Assembly: GCF_003058165.1 (NCBI RefSeq)
Contig: NZ_QBUC01000004.1
Coordinates: forward strand, 62,001-126,000
Source of the DNA: Paenisporosarcina sp. OV554
Lineage (GTDB): Bacteria; Bacillota; Bacilli; Bacillales_A; Planococcaceae
Length of the DNA stretch: 64,000 nucleotides
Direction: 5' to 3'
How positions within the stretch are numbered: the stretch's first letter is position 1; each line of letters opens with the position of its first letter. The position numbers and the translations under genes were made by a program. Shown piece by piece: positions 36,674 to 45,133 of this stretch. A model generated the notes under the pieces. It did not search any database and was not told where the DNA came from. It saw nothing but the letters and a program-made list of their open reading frames with translations.

Positions 36674-37512
36674 TTTTGCAACATTGCAATCTTCGTTTTA
36701 ACTAGCTCAATAAGTGCCTCTCTTGCTGGAATGAAATATTTTCTCGGATCACTTTCTTTTGGATTCGCAATTAAATACGCCCTTAATTCCTCTGCGAATA
36801 AATCTTTTAGTTCGGTCGAGAAGTTCACTTTTGCTACACCGTAATCCAAAGATTTACGTACACTTTCTTTAGGTACTCCTGAAGCTCCGTGCATTACGAG
36901 CGGGAGATTCGACACTGCCTGAATTTTTCCCAGTAAATCGAATTGCAATTTTGGTTCTTTTTTATAATTACCGTGTGCAGTTCCGAATGCAGGAGCAAAC
37001 GAATCGATGCCGGTCTCCCTTATGAATCGCTCCGCCATCAGCGGATCTGTGAATAGAGCTTGATCCTCCATAGAAACTAAATCATCTTCCACACTTCCAA
37101 TCGTGCCAAGCTCCGCTTCAACTGGTACACCCAATGAACTGGCGGCATCAGTCACTTTTCGGACCAGTGCAATATTGTCTTCCAATGAAAGCTTAGAACC
37201 ATCAATCATTACAGACGTATATCCCGCGCTCAAACATTCCGTCACGACTTGAAATGATTCACCATGATCGAGATGCAAAGCGACGGGTATTTTCGCTTGT
37301 TCTGCGGCCGCTTTTGCCAACGCAATCATATACGGCATCTCAACATATCTGTATGTACTGGAAGTTGTTTGTAGGATGACCGGCGACCCAATTGCTTCTG
37401 CACCAGCGATTATTGCTTTAATAATTTCCAAATTGTGAGCACCAAATGCTCCAATTGCATAGTGGTTCTGGTGTGCATCTTTTAACATTTCTTTCGTTGT
37501 GACGAGTGTCAT
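36670..37512 (-). CDS. Class II ketose-bisphosphate aldolase (GatY/KbaY or Fba type)
   Basis: 280 residues from ATG 37510-37512 (MTLVTTKEMLKDAH), with AAAGGGG upstream. Zn-binding His residues appear in ALHLDHGES, GTAHGNYK and MHGASGVP; the catalytic Asp is in LHLDHG. Length and the lack of long insertions match tagatose-bisphosphate aldolase GatY/KbaY better than the larger E. coli FbaA. It splits the bisphosphate into dihydroxyacetone phosphate and glyceraldehyde-3-phosphate. First gene of the aldolase-pfkB-SIS-ROK group, with an operator-like palindrome 25 bases before the start. Confidence 0.85.
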   Translation of the reverse strand: MTLVTTKEMLKDAHQNHYAIGAFGAHNLEIIKAIIAGAEAIGSPVILQTTSSTYRYVEMPYMIALAKAAAEQAKIPVALHLDHGESFQVVTECLSAGYTSVMIDGSKLSLEDNIALVRKVTDAASSLGVPVEAELGTIGSVEDDLVSMEDQALFTDPLMAERFIRETGIDSFAPAFGTAHGNYKKEPKLQFDLLGKIQAVSNLPLVMHGASGVPKESVRKSLDYGVAKVNFSTELKDLFAEELRAYLIANPKESDPRKYFIPAREALIELVKTKIAMLQK

Positions 37513-37535
37513 AAAATGACCCCTTTCATTAATGG

Positions 37536-37549
37536 GTTGTTGGTACAAC
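37536..37549. promoter_or_regulatory. Operator-like palindrome upstream of the aldolase gene
   Basis: GTTGTTGGTACAAC, with GTTGT/ACAAC arms, is nearly the same as GTTGTAGGTACAAC at 46260-46273 upstream of lacI. Shared motif inside one gene cluster points to a common regulator, most simply the GntR protein at 37.6-38.3 kb. Confidence 0.55.
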
Positions 37550-37558
37550 TTCACTTAT

Positions 37559-37586
37559 TTTAAAACTCATAGAAAAATCTATGAGT
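37559..37586 (-). terminator. Intrinsic terminator of the nagA-gntR unit
   Basis: AACTCATAGA pairs with TCTATGAGTT around AAAA; TTTTAAAAT follows on the minus strand. It separates gntR from the aldolase group, which then needs its own promoter. Confidence 0.75.
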
Positions 37587-38318
37587 TTATACGAGATCTG
37601 TGTAAAATCTGCAACGATCTCCACGTACGATTGAAATACAATACTCAACTGGTTGATCGTTCGTGTCATATGCTGTTCGTTCTAAAAGCAAAGCGGGTTT
37701 TCCTATTTCCGTTTCGAGAAGCACGCTTTCCCCTTCCCTAATTAAAACCGGTTCGAAAGCTTCTTTTGCCCGAACAACAATCACGTTATAACGTTCATCC
37801 AACAAGTCATAAAGGGATGATTTACCTACTTCATACAAAACAGACATGTCTTGAATAACTGACTTCGGCATAAATGACGATTCAAGAATAATCGGTTCAT
37901 CATTCGCACAACGTAACCTTTTCATCTCAATGACATTTTCACCAGGAGCAAGTTGTAGCCCGATTCTAACGGATTCAGATGGAGTTACTTCTTTTACTTC
38001 AAGTACACGGTCAGTGGGATGAAGTCCTTTTTCCCGTAAAACGCGACTAAAACTATAAAATCCGCTTAGTGATTGTTCAAACTTCGGTCTCGAAACGAAA
38101 GTACCTTTCCCTTGAACGCGATATAGTGATCCTTCTTGGACCAATTCTTCAATAGCTTTCTTCGCTGTATTTCTACTAACATGAAATATGTCCATCAAAC
38201 GGTTTTCCGAATCGATTTTATCGCCTGGCTTCCAATCTCCTATTCGGATACGCGCATCCAATCTTTGCTTTAATTGATGATATAACGGAATGACACTTCC
38301 TTGATCTAATGGTTTCAT
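37587..38318 (-). CDS. GntR/HutC-family regulator with UTRA domain (NagR/YvoA-like)
   Basis: 243 residues. Winged helix about 12-75 (GDKIDSENRLMDIFHVSRNTAKKAIEELVQEG...) and a UTRA ligand domain about 95-240. B. subtilis NagR (YvoA) has the same layout and senses glucosamine-6-phosphate or GlcNAc-6-phosphate. Position after nagA supports amino-sugar phosphate sensing. The GTTGTnnnnACAAC sites at 37.5 and 46.3 kb are its likely targets. Unusual: NagR normally has a separate operon order nagA-nagB-nagR; here nagB is missing. Confidence 0.85.
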   Translation of the reverse strand: MKPLDQGSVIPLYHQLKQRLDARIRIGDWKPGDKIDSENRLMDIFHVSRNTAKKAIEELVQEGSLYRVQGKGTFVSRPKFEQSLSGFYSFSRVLREKGLHPTDRVLEVKEVTPSESVRIGLQLAPGENVIEMKRLRCANDEPIILESSFMPKSVIQDMSVLYEVGKSSLYDLLDERYNVIVVRAKEAFEPVLIREGESVLLETEIGKPALLLERTAYDTNDQPVEYCISIVRGDRCRFYTDLV

Positions 38319-38382
38319 AACATTCCATCCTTTATCCTAATTCTCATACTTTCAATATATCACCATTTCAACAAGATTTACA

Positions 38383-39576
38383 CTAATTGAATGCGCCATT
38401 ACGTTGATAAGCAACAGCTCCTCTGCAAATCGTCAATTCGGGTTGTCCATTCTGAGCGAGGACAACGATATCGGCATCTTTCCCTGCCTCAATCGATCCT
38501 TTTCGATTGTATAAACCTAAACGTTTAGCCTGGTTCGTAGAGGTAATTTTTATTTGATCATATATCGAAAGTCCAAGCCACTTCGCAATATTCAATCTTG
38601 CATCATTCATCGTCACGATACTTCCCGCCAAAGATCCATTCGAAGATAATGTACATTTCCCCTCAAGAACGTTCACTCGTTGACCGCCTAAATTGTAATC
38701 CCCATCAGGCATCCCTTTCGCGCGAATCCCATCAGTAATGACCACAATTCGTTCGGGCCCTTTCATCTTCAAAATAAGTTTCAACAAATCGAGATGAAAA
38801 TGAATACCATCCGGAATGATTTCTACATAAACTTCGTCATGTAAAAGGGCTGCACCTACAACGCCAGGGTCACGATGGTGTAAGCCTTTCATTCCATTAA
38901 ACAAATGAGTTGCGTGTGTTACTCCATGACTAATTGCACTGACAGCTACATCATATGAGGCATTCGTATGACCCATCGATGGGAGAACACCTATCTCCTT
39001 AAGTTCTGTTAACAACTCAAAATTGTTGTCTAACTCAGGTGCAAACGTAATAATTTTAATCGTTTCTCTGGCCAATTCCTGCCATTCTTTAAACAAAGTA
39101 ACATTCGGAGGAATGATTTCTTTTTCCGGTTGGGCCCCTTTTTGTTCTTTATTAATAAAAGGTCCTTCCAAATGAACGCCTACCATTTCCGCGACTCCTG
39201 CTCCATTACTGTTTCCCATATATTTCGAAAGATTTAATAGCGCTTTACTGATGTGCTTTACCGGATTTGTCATCGTCGTCGCAAGATAAGAAGTTGTCCC
39301 TTCCTTTGCAAGCGCTTGTGCAATTCCTTCAAAAGCTTTATGACTCGAGTCCATAAAGTCAAATCCCGCTGCACCATGAACATGAATGTCAATCATTCCC
39401 GGGATTACGTATTGTTTCCCAGTACAATCGAATACACTATCTACCTCTCTAAAAGATGGACAATTGGCCATATCTCCAACAGATTCGATTTTTTCTTCTT
39501 TAATATGAACATATCCATCGTGCAAGATTGACTTTTCAAGAACGATTGTTGCATTAGTCAAATATAGATTTCTCAT
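38383..39576 (-). CDS. nagA: N-acetylglucosamine-6-phosphate deacetylase family (NagA/AgaA)
   Basis: 397 residues, amidohydrolase fold. Removes acetate from GlcNAc-6-P or GalNAc-6-P. Seen: VIPGMIDIHVHGAAGFDFMD (His-x-His), HLEGPFINKEQKGAQ with the metal Glu, SMGHTNASYDVA, THLFNGMKGLHHRDPGVVG, and the catalytic Asp in VVITDGIRAKG. The substrate epimer cannot be read from sequence; see the pathway finding. The start overlaps the yesL stop by four bases. Released acetate could be recycled by the acetate kinase and acyl-CoA synthetase encoded in the window. Confidence 0.93.
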   Translation of the reverse strand: MRNLYLTNATIVLEKSILHDGYVHIKEEKIESVGDMANCPSFREVDSVFDCTGKQYVIPGMIDIHVHGAAGFDFMDSSHKAFEGIAQALAKEGTTSYLATTMTNPVKHISKALLNLSKYMGNSNGAGVAEMVGVHLEGPFINKEQKGAQPEKEIIPPNVTLFKEWQELARETIKIITFAPELDNNFELLTELKEIGVLPSMGHTNASYDVAVSAISHGVTHATHLFNGMKGLHHRDPGVVGAALLHDEVYVEIIPDGIHFHLDLLKLILKMKGPERIVVITDGIRAKGMPDGDYNLGGQRVNVLEGKCTLSSNGSLAGSIVTMNDARLNIAKWLGLSIYDQIKITSTNQAKRLGLYNRKGSIEAGKDADIVVLAQNGQPELTICRGAVAYQRNGAFN

Positions 39577-40256
39577 GAAGTGCTTCCCTCTCTTATGGAT
39601 TGAGTCATGATCCCAACTTCCTCTGACTTAAACGTACCATCAGATTCGCCTTTCAGTCTGAAAGTTTGTGAGGACATCCATGTAAGAAAGAAGATTGTTA
39701 AGCTTATACCAAAAAACGGAAGAAGCCCTGGTATGAATAAGAAAATTCGGTACAGTCCATAAAGCCCCAAAGCAGAACCAAACACTTGAACTGGGAACGA
39801 AATGCTAAGTAGAAGTGATGCTGAAAAATAACGGGACAACGGGAGGTCGTAATGAGCAAACACTTGGAATATATTCATCACCATTACAGCATACAAAATC
39901 GTAATCATGACCATAAACGACAACAAAAAGAAGCCGAAAGTTCCGTTCATCGTCAATACAATTCTTAAATTGAGAATGAGAAAATAGCCAATGAAAATCA
40001 AAATGACACCAATCTTATTCGAGTTGATAAACTCCGCTTTATACGTCGTCCAATAGTTTCGGATAAGTAATCTTAAATCATCTTGACCATGAAATCTTTT
40101 TCGCATGACGACGAATAGCCCTACAGTAGCTGGCGAAATTCCTAAAATAACTAAACCAAGAATTGTAAGACCTATCCACATCAGTTGTAATAACGCTAGC
40201 ATGGTAACAAATTCAACAAACCAATAAAGCTTTCCTTTCCAGCCATGTAAGTACAA
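39573..40256 (-). CDS. yesL: YesL family membrane protein (DUF624)
   Basis: 227 residues with four or five hydrophobic helices (about 15-45, 75-95, 100-125, 140-165, 170-195). YesL/DUF624 proteins are found next to CUT1 ABC sugar importers of the YesO/YtcQ/LplA kind; their function is unknown. Starts with TTG (40254-40256), eight bases after GGAGG. It is separated from the binding-protein gene by a hairpin and overlaps nagA by ATGA. Confidence 0.82.
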   Translation of the reverse strand: MYLHGWKGKLYWFVEFVTMLALLQLMWIGLTILGLVILGISPATVGLFVVMRKRFHGQDDLRLLIRNYWTTYKAEFINSNKIGVILIFIGYFLILNLRIVLTMNGTFGFFLLSFMVMITILYAVMVMNIFQVFAHYDLPLSRYFSASLLLSISFPVQVFGSALGLYGLYRIFLFIPGLLPFFGISLTIFFLTWMSSQTFRLKGESDGTFKSEEVGIMTQSIREGSTS

Positions 40257-40279
40257 TCAAATTACCTCCCTGAAAGGGT

Positions 40280-40316
40280 AAAACTCATACAAAGAAGTTG
40301 TCTTTGTATGAGTTTT
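40280..40316 (-). terminator. Hairpin between the binding-protein gene and yesL
   Basis: AAAACTCATACAAAGA and its exact complement enclose AGTTG; TTTTACCC follows on the minus strand. A 16-bp stem with a short T run: probably a partial terminator or a 3'-end stabiliser that keeps the binding-protein mRNA abundant. Confidence 0.65.
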
Positions 40317-40321
40317 TTATT

Positions 40322-41938
40322 TTACTTCGCTTCTTTCGAGCGATCATATGCCCCTTGAGAAACTTCAAGATACTCTTGTATTCCCATTTTTTCAAGTGTC
40401 TCCTTGTAGTCATCCCACTTACTGAAGTCTTGTTTACCTGTAATAAAACCTGCAGTCATTTCATCTATATATGTTTGAACATCTGTCATAATAGCACTGA
40501 CCTTGTCGGTTTCATCAAGCGTATAGTTCAGCCCTGGAAGAATGTTATCGTCTTTTATGCGATATGGACGAACTTTCTCAGCATTTACAGCAGAATTTTC
40601 TTTTCCTTCAGCACCTTGGAAGAATTTTTGTCTAACCATTCCAGGATAATATCCTCCTGGCCAAGTCAAGTATTCACTAATCGCCTGGTCCATATTTAAA
40701 CCATTCGGATTGTCTGTGATCGTATCTAAATACTTGAAGTTTCCATCTTTATCTTCTTCGTACGTGACATCTTCGAAGCCCATGAAGAACATTTTAGAGC
40801 CTTCTTCCCCATAAAAATAATCCATCCAGCGAACCATAGCTTCTGGATTTTTTGCCTTATCTGTCAACACGAACATCCCAAGATTTCCAAGCCCATTCGA
40901 AACTGTATTATAAGCACGTTCCCCAGTTGGACCTTCAAGAACCGGTACACCAACATAACCGTCAAGATTCAGTAATTCTGCCGGGTCAATTTCGTTCAGT
41001 AAACCAAAATTCCCTTTAGAGGCTTCTGCTGAAAACTCCTGCGGTTGTACCGTGAAAACATCTTTGTTAATTAAATCTTCTGTATAAAGCTTGTTTAAGA
41101 ATGTAAGTAATTCCTTATATTCATCCGTAGCCGGAACAAATCTAAATTCTTCAGTACCCTCTTTAAAGTCGAGGTTTTTGTTCATTGACCCTTGCTTATT
41201 CAAACCATACGTACCGCGCAAATAATCAACGAATTCAACTATGCCGTATCCTCCGCCCCATCCAAGCTCATCTGCTTTTCCATTACCATTCGGATCTTGT
41301 TCTTTGAAAGCTTTTAAAACTTCATACAATTCTTCTGGAGTCTCAGGCTCCTTTAGTCCCAATTTTTCCAGCCAGTCTTGTTTAATCCATGGCGTCATTC
41401 CTCGGAGTGCTTCAAAGTTCGGGTCATAAAATGTTGGGAAACCATAAATATTCCCATCCGCCATCGTGACTCCTTCTTTCACCGAAGGATAATCTTCTAG
41501 AATCTTTTTAAAGTTTGGTGCATATTCATCGATATAGTCATTTAATGGTAGAAAAACACCCTGCTGTCCGTACTTGATTAAATCTGTTTTCGGAAAAGCC
41601 GAAGCAAAAAATAGTTCAGGGTAATCTCCAGATGCAAGCATTAAGTTTCTTTTCTCTACTAATCCCTCAATTTGCGTTGTTTTCCAGTTCACTTCAACGT
41701 TTGTCAATTTCTCGTACTCTTCCCAGAGCATAAGTTTATTCCAATCTTGTGAGGCGAAGAATTTCGCAGCAAAACCATCCACTTGAATATTTTCTTCAAC
41801 AATTGGCATGCCGGTTGCTTTTACATTACCGGCATTAACACTTTTTTTAACGGCCCCTTCCTCTTCAGAACAAGCTCCCAAAATACTTGCCGTTAGCAAT
41901 AGACTTGCTGCAACACCTGAAAAATTCCTTTTCTTCAA
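40322..41938 (-). CDS. ABC sugar transporter substrate-binding lipoprotein (YtcQ/LplA type)
   Basis: 538 residues, much larger than ordinary binding proteins but normal for the YtcQ/LplA group of CUT1 oligosaccharide transporters. The signal peptide MKKRNFSGVAASLLLTASIL ends in the lipobox LGAC, so Cys23 is lipidated and the protein is anchored outside the membrane. The start is TTG, after GGGGGAGAATGTA. Calcium-site-like stretch DPNGNGKADELG near residue 215 is typical. Ligand: a sugar or oligosaccharide. It follows two permease genes in one run. Confidence 0.88.
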   Translation of the reverse strand: MKKRNFSGVAASLLLTASILGACSEEEGAVKKSVNAGNVKATGMPIVEENIQVDGFAAKFFASQDWNKLMLWEEYEKLTNVEVNWKTTQIEGLVEKRNLMLASGDYPELFFASAFPKTDLIKYGQQGVFLPLNDYIDEYAPNFKKILEDYPSVKEGVTMADGNIYGFPTFYDPNFEALRGMTPWIKQDWLEKLGLKEPETPEELYEVLKAFKEQDPNGNGKADELGWGGGYGIVEFVDYLRGTYGLNKQGSMNKNLDFKEGTEEFRFVPATDEYKELLTFLNKLYTEDLINKDVFTVQPQEFSAEASKGNFGLLNEIDPAELLNLDGYVGVPVLEGPTGERAYNTVSNGLGNLGMFVLTDKAKNPEAMVRWMDYFYGEEGSKMFFMGFEDVTYEEDKDGNFKYLDTITDNPNGLNMDQAISEYLTWPGGYYPGMVRQKFFQGAEGKENSAVNAEKVRPYRIKDDNILPGLNYTLDETDKVSAIMTDVQTYIDEMTAGFITGKQDFSKWDDYKETLEKMGIQEYLEVSQGAYDRSKEAK

Positions 41939-41955
41939 TACATTCTCCCCCTTGA

Positions 41956-42834
41956 CTATCCTTTTAATGATCCTATCATGACGCCTTTCACGAAAAACCT
42001 TTGTAAAAATGGATAGAGCATTAGCATCGGCAAGTTTGCAACAATTAGCACCGCGTATTTCAAACCTTCCACACTAAGTTGTTGCGCTAAAAAGCTTTCC
42101 GAAGTTGTTTGAATCATGTCGTCGGTTTGGCCTTTAATAAGAATTTGCCGAAGTATTAACTGTAGCGGAAACTTATCTTGATCCTGCAAATAAATCAATG
42201 CCTGGAAGTATGAATTCCAATGGCCAACCGAATAGAAAAGAACCATTACAGCAATGACTGGGAACGATAAAGGAAGGACGATATTCCATAAAATCCTGAA
42301 ATTTCCACATCCATCAATCATCGCGGATTCCTGCAATTCATGCGGGATGGACTGGAAGAAAGTTCTCATTATAATAATGTTCCAAACCGCAACTGCATTT
42401 GGTATCACCATAACCCAGAACGTATTCAGCATCCCAAGATCCCGTATGAGTAAGTACGTTGGGATAAGTCCCCCACTAAAGAAAATTGTAAAGATAATAA
42501 ATGCCATAATAACTCCGCGACCCTTTAAATCTCTACGGGACAGTGGATATGCTGCTAATATTGTCATGACGACGTTCAACACGGTTCCAAATACCGTATA
42601 TTTCAACGTGTTCATAAATCCATTGATAATATCCTGATTTTTAAAAACCTTGTCATAAGCATCCAAAGTAAACTCTTTCGGCCATAACCACATCTCACCT
42701 GATACAACATATTGCGGGTTACTGAGTGATGCACTGATTACAAATAACAATGGATATATCACCAGCAAGGCAACAATGGTCAGGAACACATAGTTGAATA
42801 TATTAAACGTTCGATCTGTATTGGAATCTCGCAA
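41956..42834 (-). CDS. ABC sugar transporter permease, LplC/YtcP type
   Basis: 292 residues, six membrane helices. The EAA loop that docks the ATPase reads ELQESAMIDGCGNFRILWNIVLPLS in outline. Starts with TTG after GGGGTGGGG. Works with the permease just upstream and the lipoprotein just downstream. No ATPase gene is in the cluster, so a shared MsmX-type ATPase must be supplied from elsewhere. Confidence 0.9.
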   Translation of the reverse strand: MRDSNTDRTFNIFNYVFLTIVALLVIYPLLFVISASLSNPQYVVSGEMWLWPKEFTLDAYDKVFKNQDIINGFMNTLKYTVFGTVLNVVMTILAAYPLSRRDLKGRGVIMAFIIFTIFFSGGLIPTYLLIRDLGMLNTFWVMVIPNAVAVWNIIIMRTFFQSIPHELQESAMIDGCGNFRILWNIVLPLSFPVIAVMVLFYSVGHWNSYFQALIYLQDQDKFPLQLILRQILIKGQTDDMIQTTSESFLAQQLSVEGLKYAVLIVANLPMLMLYPFLQRFFVKGVMIGSLKG

Positions 42835-42847
42835 CTAACCCCACCCC

Positions 42848-43849
42848 TTACCATAGACTTGTCTCATTCACTTTTTTCGCAATGTGATTGACCATTATTA
42901 GCATAAAGAAATTAATTAACGAGTTGAACAGCCCCACTGCAGCAGAGAAACTATATTGCGCTTCCAAAATCCCACTTCTATAAACAAATGTCGAAATTAC
43001 ATCAGACGACGACATATTCAAGGCATTTTGCATAAGATATACTTTTTCAAATCCGACAGCCATTACAGATCCTGCATTCAAAATGAAGAGAATGACAATC
43101 GTTGGCATAATCGCAGGAATGTTAATATGAATGATTCGCTGAAACCTTGATGCACCGTCTATCATTGCCGCTTCATGTTGTGAGGGATCCACTGCTGCTA
43201 GTGCAGCGATATAAATGATAGAACTCCATCCCATCGTTTGCCACACGTCTGAAAATACATACAAACTTTTAAACAAAGCTGGCTCAGTTATAAAATCAAT
43301 CGGTGCCCCACCGAAAAGTCGAATCACCTGATTGATTAACCCGTCCGTTTTCAAGAAAAGGAGTAGCATTCCAACAACTACAACAGTTGAAAGGAAATGC
43401 GGTGCGTATACAACCGTTTGTACAAATTTTTTGAAACGTAAGCTTTTCACTTCATTTAGCATGAGTGCTAATACAATCGGAATTGGGAATGAGACAGCTA
43501 GAGTGAATACGCCTATCCCGACAGTATTTTTAATAAGCCTCCAGAAATAGTAACTATCAAAAAACCGTTCAAAGTGTTTAAATCCTACCCATGGACTACC
43601 CAAAATGCCTTTTGTCGCAATAAAATCTTTAAATGCGATTTGCAAACCATAGAGAGGGAAGTAATGGAATATGAGAAAGTATAGAATTACTGGTGTAAGT
43701 AACAAATAGAGTTCCCAGTTTTTCCGGACGGACTTTCTCCATTCAACCCATGTTTTTTTCTTCGCATTCTGACGATTTTTGAACAACTTCTTTTTTCTAT
43801 ATGTCTCAAATTTTTCAACTGGCGCCACACTTTCACTCATGTTTGTCAC
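42848..43849 (-). CDS. ABC sugar transporter permease, LplB/YtcP type
   Basis: 333 residues with a long charged N-terminus (about 45 residues) and six membrane helices; the conserved opening LYLLLTPVILYFLIFHYFPLYGLQIAF is the LplB hallmark in outline. EAA loop: SQHEAAMIDGASRFQRIIHI. It starts with GTG (43847-43849), seven bases after GGGG; an ATG nine bases later is too far from the site. First gene of the transporter set, 28 bases after the Gfo/Idh gene. Confidence 0.9.
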   Translation of the reverse strand: MTNMSESVAPVEKFETYRKKKLFKNRQNAKKKTWVEWRKSVRKNWELYLLLTPVILYFLIFHYFPLYGLQIAFKDFIATKGILGSPWVGFKHFERFFDSYYFWRLIKNTVGIGVFTLAVSFPIPIVLALMLNEVKSLRFKKFVQTVVYAPHFLSTVVVVGMLLLFLKTDGLINQVIRLFGGAPIDFITEPALFKSLYVFSDVWQTMGWSSIIYIAALAAVDPSQHEAAMIDGASRFQRIIHINIPAIMPTIVILFILNAGSVMAVGFEKVYLMQNALNMSSSDVISTFVYRSGILEAQYSFSAAVGLFNSLINFFMLIMVNHIAKKVNETSLW

Positions 43850-43877
43850 GATTAGACCCCTTTTCCTACGAATACAT

Positions 43878-45029
43878 TCAGTTGTGTACGATGCTAGATT
43901 CTTGAGATATCATGACTACTTTACCACCTGCACGTATAGATTCTGTTGCCGCACATCCAACTGCCACACTCATTCTACCTGCAAAAGGCGTTGTGAGAGG
44001 TTGTTTATCGTAGAGGACCAGATCAACAAAATCTTGCGTTATTTTAGGATCAGCCCCACCATGACTACCAGTCTCTTTTTTCATTTCGTATGTGACGTCG
44101 CTGAACTCTTTCCAGGTATTAGTTTTACGAGTTTTCAAGTATACTTTTCCGTTCACATCGTCGTTCTCAATTCGACCTTCTGTACCGATGAACGTATAAT
44201 TTCGGGAATAGTCTGGTGTGAAATGACATTGGAGATACGATGCCTTAATACCACCCTCAAGTTCCATAATAAGCATATTATTATCTTCAACATCGATTTC
44301 TTCCCTGAATGCACATTCTGTAAATGTTTTTGGATTATATTCTGGACACGTATTTTTCAAATCACACTTTGGACATGTTAAGTCGTTTGGCATCTCCCCT
44401 CCAAAGTAATCAAGCCCGCCGAATGCCGCAACTTTCGTCGTGTACTTACCTGCAATCCAATGAATAACGTCAAGATCGTGTGAGCCTTTCTGTAATAGGA
44501 GAGAGGTCGTATTTTCTGATTTCCCATGCCAATCGTGGTAGTAGAAATAACCACCCAATCCGACGAAGTGTCGAACCCAAATTGCTTTTAATTCTCCAAT
44601 AGCGCCTGAATCAACCAATTCTTTCATCGTTTGGTACATGCTCATATAACGCATATTGAAACCAACCATTAAATGCTTTCCTGATCTCTGCCATGTGTCG
44701 ATGATACGATCACATCCTTCGACCGTAATCGCAAGCGGTTTTTCAGAATAGACATGTTTCCCTGCCTCAAGTGCTGCTATGACATGCTCCTCATGCAGAT
44801 AATCCGGTGACAATACCGCAACTGCATCAACATCTTTACGATTCAGAAGTTCTTTGTAATCTTGTGTCATGAAAACCGGTGATTCGATTTTCTCCTGAAA
44901 CTTCAACAAGCGTTCTTCTGAGATATCCGCAACTGCAACTACTTCAGAACTACCTTCAGGCTTGTGCCAATATTCAGCAATTCCACTTCGAAGACCTGCC
45001 CCGATTATCCCCATTCTGACTTTCTTCAT
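43878..45029 (-). CDS. Gfo/Idh/MocA-family NAD(P)-dependent oxidoreductase
   Basis: 383 residues from ATG 45027-45029 (MKKVRMGIIGAGLRSGIAEYW), with GGGGTGGAG upstream. Rossmann domain 1-125 with GIIGAGLRSG, VADISEERL and the EKP motif (HVYSEKPLA). The C-terminal domain has a Cys cluster CPKC...CPEY...CAF at about residues 247-272, maybe a metal or structural site. Members oxidise sugars or polyols; some act as NAD-dependent glycosidases (GH109, alpha-N-acetylgalactosaminidase). Leads the transporter operon just after a pair of LacI-type operators, so it is likely the first step on the imported or incoming sugar. Substrate unknown. Confidence 0.82.
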   Translation of the reverse strand: MKKVRMGIIGAGLRSGIAEYWHKPEGSSEVVAVADISEERLLKFQEKIESPVFMTQDYKELLNRKDVDAVAVLSPDYLHEEHVIAALEAGKHVYSEKPLAITVEGCDRIIDTWQRSGKHLMVGFNMRYMSMYQTMKELVDSGAIGELKAIWVRHFVGLGGYFYYHDWHGKSENTTSLLLQKGSHDLDVIHWIAGKYTTKVAAFGGLDYFGGEMPNDLTCPKCDLKNTCPEYNPKTFTECAFREEIDVEDNNMLIMELEGGIKASYLQCHFTPDYSRNYTFIGTEGRIENDDVNGKVYLKTRKTNTWKEFSDVTYEMKKETGSHGGADPKITQDFVDLVLYDKQPLTTPFAGRMSVAVGCAATESIRAGGKVVMISQESSIVHN

Positions 45030-45064
45030 TTCTCCACCCCATCTTTTCTTGTTATCATTTTCTT

Positions 45065-45100
45065 CTAGGAAACATTTTCCTACTTTCGGGAAAACGTTTT
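45065..45100. promoter_or_regulatory. Tandem LacI-type operators before the Gfo/Idh-transporter operon
   Basis: AGGAAA-CAT-TTTCCT (45065-45079) and the perfect palindrome GGAAAACGTTTTCC (45087-45100) have centres about 21.5 bases apart, two helical turns. The second has the central CG of LacI/CcpA-family operators. They lie between the lacI stop and the Gfo/Idh ribosome site. Confidence 0.7.
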
Positions 45101-45133
45101 CCTGAAAGTGATAATTAAATAAACTTGTAATAA

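Noticed and set aside
40322-43849. Complete ABC transporter including ATPase
   Set aside because: No frame with Walker A or signature motif exists in the cluster; only permeases and binding protein.
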